Assembly: GCF_001995985.1 (NCBI RefSeq)
Contig: NZ_MUFC01000002.1
Coordinates: forward strand, 1-64,000
DNA: 64,000 bases
Direction of reading: 5' to 3'
DNA from: Salinivibrio sharmensis
GTDB taxonomy: Bacteria > Pseudomonadota > Gammaproteobacteria > Enterobacterales > Vibrionaceae
Shown: positions 7,695 through 15,874 of the stretch, piece by piece
How positions within the stretch are numbered: position 1 is the first letter of the stretch
How the letters are laid out: every line of letters starts with the position of its first letter
Made by a program: the position numbers and the translations under genes
Notes under the pieces: generated by a model
What the model was told of the DNA's origin: nothing
Database searches by the model: none
Seen by the model: the letters and a program-made list of their open reading frames with translations, nothing else

Positions 7695-8486
7695 TTGAAG
7701 TTTTACGTTGTTTCCGATCTGCATCTCGACATTCACGGAATACGCCGTGATTTCTGGTATAGCTTCGATAACGAAGCCACTTTAGTCGTTGCAGGTGACA
7801 CAGCGAACGGCCTCTCAGGCATGGCGTATGTGAAGAATGTACTTTGCCGCCACTTTAAGACTGTGATAATGATTGCAGGAAACCATGAATGGTATAGCAA
7901 TAAGAGTAAATCCTACCGCCATAGAAGTACGTCCGTTGGGTGCAAATCTAGTGCTAACTCTGACGTTCTCAAAGATTCTAGGGGTTCCGTAATAGCCAAG
8001 CTTAAGGCTCATAGTGATACAACTGAAAACCTGTTCTTTTTGAATAATGAGTCAATAGATTTAGATGGATATAGCATTTATGGGGGAACTCTTTGGTTTC
8101 CTATTCACACATACTCGTCTGCACTGATTGATGCGTACTCAGAACTGATGAATGATACAAAGTACATAAGCCATCAAATGATTGAAGAGCAGCACAAAGC
8201 GTTCGTTAATGATTTCCCAGAAAAAGTTGATCTTGTTGTTTCACATCATCTTCCTTCCAAAGAAGCTTTCGCCGTAGAAGAAAATGCCAACAGTGTTTAT
8301 GCTCCTTACTACCATGCAGGGCTAAGTAATGAGTTGATCTCAAGAGCTAGGTATTGGGTGGCAGGACATCAACATGATGCTGTAGAGAAAGTCATTGCTG
8401 ACGGTAGGACCACATTTATTTCTAACCCCAAGGGTTCTGTCCGCTTAACCAATGGGTTACTTACTAACAAAGCTTATTACCTATAA
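7695..8486 (+). CDS. Calcineurin-like metallophosphoesterase
   Basis: The 263-residue protein carries the metal-binding signature blocks in order: DLHLD (residues 8-12), GDT (about 34), GNHEW (about 61-65), SHH (about 178-180) and GHQHD (about 214-218). The family hydrolyses phosphoesters such as cyclic nucleotides, nucleic acid ends or phosphoproteins with two metal ions. The substrate here cannot be told. No signal peptide is present, so it acts in the cytoplasm. The start is TTG at 7695, because MKFYVVSDLH is the expected first strand; AAGG lies 10 bases upstream. It stands alone between the inverted repeat and the integrase and is probably element cargo. Confidence 0.85.
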   Translation: MKFYVVSDLHLDIHGIRRDFWYSFDNEATLVVAGDTANGLSGMAYVKNVLCRHFKTVIMIAGNHEWYSNKSKSYRHRSTSVGCKSSANSDVLKDSRGSVIAKLKAHSDTTENLFFLNNESIDLDGYSIYGGTLWFPIHTYSSALIDAYSELMNDTKYISHQMIEEQHKAFVNDFPEKVDLVVSHHLPSKEAFAVEENANSVYAPYYHAGLSNELISRARYWVAGHQHDAVEKVIADGRTTFISNPKGSVRLTNGLLTNKAYYL

Positions 8487-8598
8487 GAGCTAGCCAGCAA
8501 CAAACTTTGGCATCTGAAAGCCCGTTAGGGCTATCTCACTGTGATCATTGATCACCTGTATGATCTAGACAAAAACTAGGTTAGTAACCAAATAAACA

Positions 8599-8619
8599 GA
8601 AAGCCCCAGTGGGACTTTC
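8599..8619 (-). terminator. Likely terminator of the integrase gene
   Basis: On the minus strand GAAAGTCCC pairs with GGGGCTTTC and is followed by TGTTTATTTGG, a weak T-rich tail, about 12 bases after the integrase stop codon. Confidence 0.5.
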
Positions 8620-8630
8620 AACAACAATCT

Positions 8631-9998
8631 TTATTTAAGATTAGCTCTTAGCGACTGAGTACTTTTAATGTCTGGAAAAGGTAACGTTTCAGCGGAAGGT
8701 ACAGCTGACAACGCTGGTGGAACATACCCAATCAACTCTTTCAATTTACTGCCCCAGGTTTCAAGCCCACCTAACTTATCGTCAAAATAGTCATAGCGAT
8801 CATAGTGACGTGTACTCACATCTTGCAAGGCGTGATTTTGAATACGATCTCTAACCTCTTTGCTGATTCGGCATGCTCCCATTAAAGTTTTACATGTTCG
8901 ACGCAAATCTTTAGGTACAAACTTATCGAACCCCACAGCATCACGATAACGAGTCACTGCACGACAAATGGAGCTAGTCTTCATGGGTTCTTCTGCATCT
9001 TTGGGGTTTGGAAAAACATATCGTCCACCACCAGAAAGCTCGTATTGTTTCTGAAGTATTTCAAAAGCCAATCCGTTCAACGGTACGATATGATCTTTTT
9101 TGTTTTTAGAACGCTCTTTGGTAATGCAGACAAACCTTTCTTTCCAATCAACATTCCACCATTCTAAGGTAATAGCTTCATATGGTCGTTGCCCCCCTAG
9201 ATAGATGCACAGTTGAAGTAAGTGCCTCAAATCTTGTCCAACAGGCACAACATCATAGTTTTCACGAAGGTCTTTTAGCAGGCGTCTTAACTCTCGCCAT
9301 TCTAGGAATCGCTCACCAATACGCTCACCATCTTTTTGCTTTGGAATTGGTGCTACTGGGTTGTATTTTATGGAAAATTTCGACTCTAAAGAGAAGTAGC
9401 GTGGATCGTTATCAAAGCGCATAGCATGGTTAAACGCCGCCATCACATAACTACGTACTCGATTGCTCTGAGTGATAGCTCCACGCTGGATCATCTTACT
9501 AATAACGTATTTAATATCATCCGTCGTTACATCACACGCCTTGGTGTTTTTGTCTATATATGGATAGAACTCTCGTACCAGTGCATTTCGGACCTCTTCA
9601 TACGTTCTCTTTCCATCTATTTTCATCCGCTCAGTATAGCTATGGAATAGGTCATCAATGGTTCCTAAGCTTTTGCTCTCAGTATCAATTTTTTTCTGCT
9701 CACGCTCTTGTTGTTCAAGATGCAATTTAGGATCTTTTCCGTTGAGCAACAGTTGTGAGAAGACTTGGGCTTTCTCGCGAGCTTCTATAAGAGTCATGCT
9801 GCCAGCACGTGTGCTGAATAAACCGATAGAGATAAATTTTTCTTTCTGTCGCTGGTAGTAGCGAAAAACGAACTGCTTTTTCCCACTAGTGAAAATTTTT
9901 ACTCCCAAACGCCCTGTACCTCGTTGACCTGATTGATCCCAGAGATAATAGGAATTTTTACTACTAGTCGCGGATTGAATTTTAGTAACAGTTAACAT
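8631..9998 (-). CDS. Tyrosine recombinase (integrase) of the element
   Basis: The 455-residue protein has the layout of tRNA-targeting integrases. An arm-binding N-terminal domain (about 15-90, with KQFVFRYYQR and SIGLFS) is followed by a SAM-like core-binding domain (about 112-205) and a catalytic domain (about 230-410). Catalytic residues can be followed: Arg271 in GGQRPYE, Lys301 region, Lys363-x-x-Arg366 in PKDLRRT (where most integrases have His-x-x-Arg), His389 and Tyr399 in TRHYDRY. It catalyses site-specific strand exchange between attP and the 3' end of a tRNA gene. The tRNA-Ile2 fragment 245 bp upstream is the obvious attachment site. The extended C-terminus after residue 415 is not needed for catalysis. 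Confidence 0.92.
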   Translation of the reverse strand: MLTVTKIQSATSSKNSYYLWDQSGQRGTGRLGVKIFTSGKKQFVFRYYQRQKEKFISIGLFSTRAGSMTLIEAREKAQVFSQLLLNGKDPKLHLEQQEREQKKIDTESKSLGTIDDLFHSYTERMKIDGKRTYEEVRNALVREFYPYIDKNTKACDVTTDDIKYVISKMIQRGAITQSNRVRSYVMAAFNHAMRFDNDPRYFSLESKFSIKYNPVAPIPKQKDGERIGERFLEWRELRRLLKDLRENYDVVPVGQDLRHLLQLCIYLGGQRPYEAITLEWWNVDWKERFVCITKERSKNKKDHIVPLNGLAFEILQKQYELSGGGRYVFPNPKDAEEPMKTSSICRAVTRYRDAVGFDKFVPKDLRRTCKTLMGACRISKEVRDRIQNHALQDVSTRHYDRYDYFDDKLGGLETWGSKLKELIGYVPPALSAVPSAETLPFPDIKSTQSLRANLK

Positions 9999-10242
9999 TC
10001 TGATTTGCTCTTGTCTTTTTCGGCGAAGTTAACTTTCTAGGCAAATAGATATAACCTAAAAGCAGCCAAAAATTATGTTGACAGATTTCCTTCCTAAGCA
10101 AAGCTAGGTCAGGTAATGGGTCAGACAAGAGAAAGGTGACATGGAAATCAATGCAAACTAACGCAACAAAGGAAAACCTGTAACCTTCTGAATTTACGGG
10201 AGATTAATAAGCTTTGCATACTCATAAAAATGAATCTGGTAG
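9999..10242. other. Integrase upstream region, likely arm-site DNA
   Basis: No gene is visible between the integrase start and the attachment site. The sequence contains two GGTCAG repeats (AGGTCAGGTAATGGGTCAGAC, near 10107-10127) that could be integrase arm-binding sites. GGTCAGGTAA occurs once more at about 10349 on the chromosomal side. Confidence 0.35.
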
Positions 10243-10287
10243 GACTCATAATCGATTGGTCCCCAGTTCAAGTCTGGGAGGGGCCAC
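10243..10287 (+). other. Attachment site: 3' half of a tRNA-Ile2 (CAT) gene
   Basis: From GACTCATAATCG onward the sequence matches the 3' half of the gammaproteobacterial tRNA-Ile with anticodon CAT: anticodon loop CTCATAA, variable loop, T-arm CCCAG-TTCAAGT-CTGGG and acceptor strand GGGGCCA. The 5' half is missing: the bases that should form the other side of the anticodon stem do not pair beyond two positions, and no GGCCCC acceptor strand is found upstream. The terminal CCA reads CGA. This is what remains at one end when an element integrates into a tRNA 3' end, the intact gene being rebuilt at the other end. It is therefore not a functional tRNA gene. Confidence 0.85.
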
Positions 10288-10297
10288 GAGATTCTAG

Positions 10298-10332
10298 AAG
10301 GTTAGTAAGCCTAGTGTTTACTAACCTTTTTT
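10298..10332 (+). terminator. Terminator of the former tRNA gene
   Basis: AAGGTTAGTAA and TTTACTAACCTT form an 11-bp stem followed by a T-run, 11 bases after the tRNA fragment. It marks the flank on this side as original chromosome. Confidence 0.8.
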
Positions 10333-10333
10333 G

Positions 10334-10609
10334 TACCTGACGATTTTGGGTCAGGTAAGCCCCGATCACGCATTCTTCTCTGTCTACTCCCAGTACTAAT
10401 CCGAATACTGCGCTGTTGCCAAATGTGTCCTTCTGGCGGATAAATCTCTCCCATAGAGAACAAGGAGAGATTAAACCCACAAACCAACCATAAGTAACTT
10501 AAATTACACTTATAGATGATTTCTTATACATTCACCACAAAAGTGAGTTATATTGAACTTATGTGTTGAGGCGAACTCGATAATGGCAAAAGTACATTAA
10601 AAGGCACTT
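10334..10609. promoter_or_regulatory. hipBA upstream region
   Basis: No gene is supported here. TACCTGA (10334-10340) and TCAGGTA (10351-10357) form a perfect inverted repeat. The octamer CACTTATA or CACTTATG occurs near 10507 and 10604, with AACTTATG near 10556, spaced about 50 bp. These could be HipB operators, but they do not match the E. coli TATCC-N8-GGATA operator. Confidence 0.35.
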
Positions 10610-10945
10610 ATGAAAAAAGGTAAGAGTGTAAAGGCACAACCTATGCCTGATTTGAATACCGAGTTTAGTATGGAAACGCTGGGGAGCGCCATTCGCTCAA
10701 AGCGCACCGATAGAGGTTGGCGTATTGATGATCTCGCGTCAAAAGCCAACTTATCTCGTAGAACAGTCATGAAGATAGAAAAAGGCGATACCAGTGTCAC
10801 CTTTGCCAATGTACTTGTCCTAATGGATATCTTAGGGCTGTCGTTACGCCTTATCGATTTAAACCTATTTGTTCGTCCACATAGCCAAATAACCTCCCAA
10901 GCTGAAAACAGCGTGAGAAGCAATGAGGACGGTTGGTATGAGTAA
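10610..10945 (+). CDS. hipB: HipB-type antitoxin and repressor
   Basis: The 111-residue protein has a Cro/CI-type helix-turn-helix at about residues 25-80 (LGSAIRSKRTDRGWRIDDLASKANLSRRTVMKIEKGD). In the HipBA module HipB binds the operon's promoter and holds the HipA kinase inactive in a DNA-bound complex. The N-terminal 20 residues and the tail after residue 90 vary between family members. The gene overlaps hipA by 8 bp, as expected for a coupled pair. Its stop is TAA at 10943-10945. It lies just outside the attachment site, so it may belong to the old chromosome or to an earlier insertion. Confidence 0.85.
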   Translation: MKKGKSVKAQPMPDLNTEFSMETLGSAIRSKRTDRGWRIDDLASKANLSRRTVMKIEKGDTSVTFANVLVLMDILGLSLRLIDLNLFVRPHSQITSQAENSVRSNEDGWYE

Positions 10946-12344
10946 GTTACAACAGTTAGACGTGTTTATCGGTACGAATACCAAAATTGGTCGTTTGATT
11001 CTTCCTGTCGGAACAGAAACAGAGTTCTCATTCATCTATGAAGATGAATGGAAACACACGGGGTTCCCGATTTCGCCACACATCCCTTTCGATGATCGGG
11101 CTTCGCCACGTAGTATTGAGAACTACCTCAGAAATCTCCTTCCTGAAGGAGAAGCCTTTGAGGAGATGATACAAAACACCACTATCTCCAAAAGCAACAC
11201 GTTTGGACTGATTCGTAAGCTTGGTGCAGAAACATCTGGTGCATTATCTTTTCGAGTGCCAGGTTCAGAGCCTCAAGAGACCAGCTTTAGACCTGTACCT
11301 AATGGGGAGTTGGTAGACCGATTAGAGCGTAACTTCGCGCCATTGGTTTATTGGGACGGTAAGGTTCGCCTTTCGGTTGCTGGTGTACAAAACAAGTTAA
11401 ACGTACTTAAGCGCGGCCATGAATGGGGGTTTGGGGAGGGAAAATTAAGTTCTAACTGTATTCTGAAGTTTGAAAGCGGTAAAGCACCGTGTATTGCTGT
11501 TAATGAGTTCTTCTGCATGACATTAGCCAAGCTAGCTGGTTTGGACGTCGCTCGTGTTGAGTTAAGTCGCATTGGGAAGACGAGGACACTGAGCATAGAG
11601 CGGTTCGAGCGTGCCTACATCGCGACTCGCGATGTCGTTCAACGGAAACATGTGATTGATGGCTGTCAGGCAACTGACTTACCTCCAGGCTACAAATACG
11701 AGCGTCAGAATGGGGATGAAGGCGATGGCGTGTATATGCGTGATGGCGTTTCTTTCCCACGCCTACTGAGCGTCAAAACCATAGACACGGTGACCACTAA
11801 TCTAAAACTTACCCAATGGATGCTCTTTAATCTCGCAACGCTAAACTATGATGCTCATGGTAAAAATATTAGCTTCTTCGTCACCCCTAAAGGCCTAGAG
11901 CTGACCCCTTTTTATGATTTAGTGAACATAGAAGCTATTGCTCAAGAGGGAGCAAAGCGCAATTCGCGAAGTGGTAAATTATCTGTTGATGAGGGGCGGG
12001 CCGCCAGTATCCCTCAATATTTTGCAATGTCGATTGGCGATTGGGAAAGTGAAGACTTTCAAAATCCGCCGAAAGGTAACTTCCAACGTCCTATCACCAG
12101 CTATGATTTAGCTGAATTCGGCGCTCTGCTGGGTTATTCAGGCACTAAAATGGCCTCCATAATGGTAGAAACCGTTAGTGCTATAAAAAATGCGCTGAAG
12201 GAAGCGATTGACCTTACCGAAGCTCAAGGAATCGACGATGGGGAACGTGAACACATAGAGCTGTGTGTGTCACTCATCCAAACAGAGTGTGAATACTTGC
12301 TAACGCAAGCCGACAGTGTGCCAGAAATGAGTGAGCTTCTTTAA
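10938..12344 (+). CDS. hipA: HipA-type serine/threonine kinase toxin
   Basis: The 468-residue protein has a HipA N-terminal domain (about residues 5-105, with NYLRNLLPEGEAFEEM) and a HipA C-terminal kinase-like fold. Visible kinase elements are the lysine in CILKFES, the catalytic loop YDAHGKNISFF and the metal-binding FYDLVN. HipA of E. coli phosphorylates glutamyl-tRNA synthetase, halting translation and producing persister cells; other HipA proteins have other tRNA synthetase targets, so the target here is open. I chose ATG 10938 (MSKLQQLDVFIG) over ATG 10923, because it gives the usual short overlap with hipB and the usual first strand. The terminator at 12471 follows. Confidence 0.88.
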   Translation: MSKLQQLDVFIGTNTKIGRLILPVGTETEFSFIYEDEWKHTGFPISPHIPFDDRASPRSIENYLRNLLPEGEAFEEMIQNTTISKSNTFGLIRKLGAETSGALSFRVPGSEPQETSFRPVPNGELVDRLERNFAPLVYWDGKVRLSVAGVQNKLNVLKRGHEWGFGEGKLSSNCILKFESGKAPCIAVNEFFCMTLAKLAGLDVARVELSRIGKTRTLSIERFERAYIATRDVVQRKHVIDGCQATDLPPGYKYERQNGDEGDGVYMRDGVSFPRLLSVKTIDTVTTNLKLTQWMLFNLATLNYDAHGKNISFFVTPKGLELTPFYDLVNIEAIAQEGAKRNSRSGKLSVDEGRAASIPQYFAMSIGDWESEDFQNPPKGNFQRPITSYDLAEFGALLGYSGTKMASIMVETVSAIKNALKEAIDLTEAQGIDDGEREHIELCVSLIQTECEYLLTQADSVPEMSELL

Positions 12345-12427
12345 TGGAAAATGCAGGGGAATCAAACTCGACAAGTTCGGCTTGATGGTTTTGTAACGTT
12401 TATGCCTTGGTTTAAACTTCGTATGCA

Positions 12428-12449
12428 TTCCCACGCGGGAGCGTGGGAA
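12428..12449. repeat. REP-like palindrome
   Basis: TTCCCACGC and GCGTGGGAA form a perfect 9-bp stem around GGGA. The wider context CATTCCCACG...GTGGGAACGAG is a widespread type of repetitive extragenic palindrome in bacterial genomes. Only one copy is present in the window. Confidence 0.6.
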
Positions 12450-12470
12450 CGAGTAAAAAACCAGATACAA

Positions 12471-12496
12471 AAAACGCAGCCCCACGGCTGCGTTTT
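12471..12496. terminator. Bidirectional terminator between hipA and the DUF3103-type gene
   Basis: AAAACGCAGC and GCTGCGTTTT form a perfect stem with A-runs and T-runs on both sides, so it can stop transcription from either convergent gene. Confidence 0.85.
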
Positions 12497-12519
12497 GGCT
12501 TTCTATCCCCAGTCCATCA

Positions 12520-13650
12520 TTACTCTGTCGGTTCGATGGTCAGTGGTTCCCAGGTGGCGGTGGTGTTTCCGCCGGCGCTGGGGTGATCGCGGTATTCGCG
12601 GTCTTTGAGTAGGGTGTAGTACACATCGACAAAGTCATCATCGTTGGTGAGCCAGCCGTCGGGGATGGCTTCAATGATTTTGCCGGTGATCTTGGTGATC
12701 ACACCATAGGCTTGCACCTCTAAATCTGGAATGGCGGCAATGATGTCGCTCGCCACCTCGTTGAGCTTCAAGGCCAATTCTTTGTAGTTGGTGCCGTCGT
12801 CTTGCTCCATCAAGATCACGTCTGCCGCGCCCCAGCGATAACGCTCCCAGTGGATCATCACCTGATTAGGATGATAGGTGGTTTGGTCGTAATCCAAATA
12901 AGGCATATCGACAATATCGAGCGTGGGCTCGTCACGGCTGGGGTTCAAGCCGGTGACAATCGCGTATACCTCGGCCGCACCGGAGATCCAAGGCTCTTGG
13001 TCGTCTTCAAGGCGGATTGATTTGAGCACTGTGGTGTCAATGGGCTCGGCTGGGCCTTGTGCCATCATTGGCGCGTGACGACGCATACGGGGCGCTGGGG
13101 CTTGCTCGGCCAGGATGCGGCGCATCACTTCTAGGCCAGCTTTAAGTGAGGCTTCACCATTGGCATCCACCACCAAAATAGGGCGGTCAGGCAACTGATG
13201 AACATCTAGCCAGTGTACCTTGCCGTTGGTGTCGTAGGCTTCAATCTGGGTCCAGGTTTTATCATCACCTGCTGGCTCAAAGGCAAACAGCGGCGCTTGG
13301 CCAGCTTGCCAGCGCGCGAGCATGCTGGGGTCAGCCAGACGCACTTCAAGCAGCTGATCGGCGACGTCTTCCACCCCTTGTGCCTCTCGCAAGGCGCGGT
13401 CCGCGGCGCGCAGTTGATCGTTAAGCTGATGTGCGCGAGTTTGGGTGAGGCTTTGTAGCGACGCATTCAAGCCATAGGCATTAATGCTACGGTGGAGCAC
13501 AGGTGCCAATAGCGCATAGTCTTGGCTAAGTTGTTTGGCGGTGTCGCGTTTTATATCAACCACTGAATTATCGGCATTGGCCGCAAAAGCGGGAGTCAAA
13601 GCTTGGGTGATGCCAGCCAATAATAGGGCAATGAGCGTATTTTTCTTCAT
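12520..13650 (-). CDS. Secreted protein, probably DUF3103 family
   Basis: The start at 13650 gives MKKNTLIALLLAGITQALTPAFA, a clean Sec signal peptide with an A-x-A cleavage site. AGGAAACGCG precedes it as ribosome site. The mature protein (about 353 residues) is acidic. It has a helical first third, then a conserved-looking block around NPSRDEPTLDIVDMPYLDYD and HWERYRWGAADVILMEQDDG, and an acidic end. I associate this pattern with the DUF3103 proteins of Vibrionaceae, whose function is unknown. It is exported to the periplasm or medium. It is the first core-type gene to the right of hipBA and has its own terminator region. Confidence 0.65.
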   Translation of the reverse strand: MKKNTLIALLLAGITQALTPAFAANADNSVVDIKRDTAKQLSQDYALLAPVLHRSINAYGLNASLQSLTQTRAHQLNDQLRAADRALREAQGVEDVADQLLEVRLADPSMLARWQAGQAPLFAFEPAGDDKTWTQIEAYDTNGKVHWLDVHQLPDRPILVVDANGEASLKAGLEVMRRILAEQAPAPRMRRHAPMMAQGPAEPIDTTVLKSIRLEDDQEPWISGAAEVYAIVTGLNPSRDEPTLDIVDMPYLDYDQTTYHPNQVMIHWERYRWGAADVILMEQDDGTNYKELALKLNEVASDIIAAIPDLEVQAYGVITKITGKIIEAIPDGWLTNDDDFVDVYYTLLKDREYRDHPSAGGNTTATWEPLTIEPTE

Positions 13651-13828
13651 CGCGTTTCCTTTTTGTTGTGTTTCCAACTGACGCCAGCGGATGCTGACTA
13701 AGGCCATCATGCGACGTAAATGAGAAAAAATGCTATTTAGAAAATAATGTGATGTGAGCCGAGTTCATAAAAAAGGCGCAACTGCGGCATGAAATTAGTC
13801 ACTTTTGGTACCAAGGTGTGCGAGTGGC

Positions 13829-13860
13829 AAAAAAACGCCCGGCCAGGTGGCCGGGCGTTA
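13829..13860 (-). terminator. Terminator of arcA
   Basis: On the minus strand AACGCCCGGCC pairs with GGCCGGGCGTT and is followed by seven T residues, 19 bases after the arcA stop codon. Confidence 0.9.
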
Positions 13861-13878
13861 AAGCGAAAAGGCGTGAGG

Positions 13879-15099
13879 TTAAATGCCGTCGCGTTCAAGC
13901 GGGCAGCTCATGCAGCGTGCGCCACCGCGGCCACGACCTAGTTGGTCACCCGGGATAGAGAGCACCTTGATCCCGGCTTTGTCGTATTTCTCGTTGGTGT
14001 AGGTGTTGCCTTCATAACCAATCACTACCCCAGGTTTGACCGTCAGCACATTGTTGGCATCGTTCCATTGTTCACGCTCGGCGGCATAGCTGTCGCCGCC
14101 GGTGGTAATGATGTTCAGCGGGCCGACGTCGAGTGCTTTTTCAATCGCGGTGAGGTAGCAAGACTGCGCTTCTACGTTAAGGCTGTCTTCGCCTTTGCGG
14201 GTTAGGCTCCAGCAAGGCAAGTCGGGGCGCATCACGGTGGGATAAACCGAGAAGGTGTGCACGTCCATGTGGGTCATCACCGTATCTAGGTGCATGCATG
14301 AGCGGTTTTTCGGCAGCTGAACCGCAATCACTTCTTTGGCTTGGCCACTAAACAGCAGGCTACGCGCCAGTTGCTCAACCCCTTGTGGGGTGGTGCGCTC
14401 AGACATACCAATTAATACCGCGCCACGGCCAATGACCAGCACATCGCCGCCTTCAATCATGGCGTTGTCGTAGTCACGCACTTCATCACCGAGGTAATTA
14501 ATAAACGCGCTGCCCGCAAATTCAGGGTGCCAGCGGTAAATTGCGCGTAGATGGTTGGTTTCACGCTGGCGCGCCGGTTTCGCCATGGGGTTGAGCGATA
14601 CGCCACCATACACCCAGCACGAGGTGTCGCGGGTAAATAGGTGGTTGGGCAGCGGCTCAATCACAAAGTCGGTTTTATCGTGCATGGCCTGCATCATCGA
14701 GGATGATTGCACGGGCAAGTCGATATAGCTTAAGCCACCGAGCAGAATGTCAGCCAGGGTGTTGTGGTCAATGTCGGCCATATAAGCGCGTACATCAATG
14801 GCGAACTGATACCCGAGACGGTAGTGATTGAGCTGGGTGTCGAGCAGCCATTGCTTGGCCTCGGGCACGGCCAGGGTTTCGACCAGTAAATCGTGAAGTA
14901 GGTAAACGTGTACGCCTTGGTCGGTAAGGGTGCGAGCAAACATGTCATGCTCTTCCCCCGCGCGCTCAACGGCCAGCACATCATCAAACAACAGTTCATG
15001 GCAGTTAGATGGCGTCAGGTGGTTCAACGCTCGTTCAGGGCGGTGAAGCAGTACACGCTTCAGTTGCCCAACTTCAGATCCAACGTAAAACTCACTCAT
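13879..15099 (-). CDS. arcA: Arginine deiminase
   Basis: This 406-residue enzyme hydrolyses L-arginine to citrulline and ammonia, the first step of the arginine deiminase pathway, which yields ATP and base. Family marks are [12 protein letters not shown] (Arg and Asp of the active site), the EGGDVLVIG segment, [10 protein letters not shown] with the catalytic His, and the C-terminal [16 protein letters not shown] carrying the nucleophilic cysteine. Length is typical. The start follows GAGGACCTACC. In many bacteria arcA is followed by arcB and arcC; here it is followed by its own terminator, so citrulline conversion must be encoded elsewhere. The leader upstream (15100-15260) has unusual structure. 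Confidence 0.95.
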   Translation of the reverse strand: MSEFYVGSEVGQLKRVLLHRPERALNHLTPSNCHELLFDDVLAVERAGEEHDMFARTLTDQGVHVYLLHDLLVETLAVPEAKQWLLDTQLNHYRLGYQFAIDVRAYMADIDHNTLADILLGGLSYIDLPVQSSSMMQAMHDKTDFVIEPLPNHLFTRDTSCWVYGGVSLNPMAKPARQRETNHLRAIYRWHPEFAGSAFINYLGDEVRDYDNAMIEGGDVLVIGRGAVLIGMSERTTPQGVEQLARSLLFSGQAKEVIAVQLPKNRSCMHLDTVMTHMDVHTFSVYPTVMRPDLPCWSLTRKGEDSLNVEAQSCYLTAIEKALDVGPLNIITTGGDSYAAEREQWNDANNVLTVKPGVVIGYEGNTYTNEKYDKAGIKVLSIPGDQLGRGRGGARCMSCPLERDGI

Positions 15100-15426
15100 G
15101 GTAGGTCCTCTTTTTCCTTAATACGGGCCAGGTAATGAGACAAACAGCGTGTTGCACACACGGGCGGTGTGCTCACCGGTTAGGTGGGAATGCAGGCCGT
15201 TTGCACAGGGTGGGCGTGTCTCATCTCCTCCTTGGATGCTCGAATAATGACAACCTTCTAGGGGGAGGTCAATGTTACAAATCACTAACAATCTCGCCGG
15301 ACTAGCAAGGTCACAGAAAATTCATTAACTTGGCGGTTTTCTCATCAGTGACACCATGATGAGCCGTGGCATTTTTTGCTAAACCGTGCCATATTGCGCC
15401 GGTATTCATTTTCTGGAGTCGCGTCT
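15100..15426. promoter_or_regulatory. Divergent region between arcA and rraB, structured arcA leader
   Basis: On the arcA side ATGAGACA (15135-15142) and TGTCTCAT (15217-15224) are perfect inverted repeats, and GCACAC/GTGTGTGC can pair between them. A 14-codon frame on the minus strand (15224 to 15180, MRHAHPVQTACIPT) follows AAGGAGG closely. Together these look like a possible leader peptide plus alternative hairpins. I see no confident sigma-70 promoter or ArgR box. rraB is preceded by the weak ribosome site CTGGAG. Confidence 0.35.
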
Positions 15427-15798
15427 ATGTCACAGGCTGAACTTATCGAACAACAACACCAAGAAACGCGGATGATCATCGAGGAGCTTCTCGCCGATGG
15501 CAGTGATCCTGATGCGCTGTATACCATTGAGCACCACCTGTGTGCCGATACCTTTGAAGCGCTGGAAGATGCGGCGGTAGAAGCCTTTAAAATGGGCTTT
15601 GAAGTGGCCGAAGCTGAAGAGCTTGAGCTGGAAGAGGGCGGCACTATCGTCTGCTTTGATGCGGTGATGGAAACGGCTTTGAATGCTGAGCGCATTGATG
15701 AGCAAGTCGAAAAGCTGGTGGCGTTAGCCGATAAGCACAACATTGATTACGACGGCTGGGGCACTTACTTCGAGTCGGGTGAAGAAGAAGGCCCATAG
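15427..15798 (+). CDS. rraB: RraB, inhibitor of RNase E
   Basis: The 123-residue, very acidic protein starts [32 protein letters not shown], the typical RraB opening. RraB binds the C-terminal scaffold of RNase E and changes which RNAs are cut and which partners join the degradosome. The middle [27 protein letters not shown] and the end [10 protein letters not shown] are family hallmarks. The start at 15427 follows CTGGAG at suitable distance; an upstream in-frame ATG at 15376 would add 17 residues that do not resemble the family. In E. coli rraB is also next to an arginine-metabolism gene (argI), so the neighbourhood is partly conserved. A terminator follows. Confidence 0.93.
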   Translation: MSQAELIEQQHQETRMIIEELLADGSDPDALYTIEHHLCADTFEALEDAAVEAFKMGFEVAEAEELELEEGGTIVCFDAVMETALNAERIDEQVEKLVALADKHNIDYDGWGTYFESGEEEGP

Positions 15799-15835
15799 GG
15801 CGAGTAACGCGCGACCCAGCTGAACAACTGAGTAT

Positions 15836-15862
15836 AAAGCCACGAAAACGTGGCTTTTTTTG
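15836..15862 (+). terminator. Terminator of rraB
   Basis: AAGCCACG-AAAA-CGTGGCTT followed by a T-run, 38 bases after rraB; the acetyltransferase gene converges on it from the other side. Confidence 0.9.
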
Positions 15863-15874
15863 TGTCTGGCGGGG

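Noticed and set aside
10231-10287. Functional tRNA-Ile2 gene
   Set aside because: The 5' half is missing, the anticodon stem cannot form beyond two pairs, and the CCA end is altered.
10268-10480. 70-codon minus-strand frame over the tRNA fragment
   Set aside because: It crosses the tRNA half and its terminator and has no coding character.
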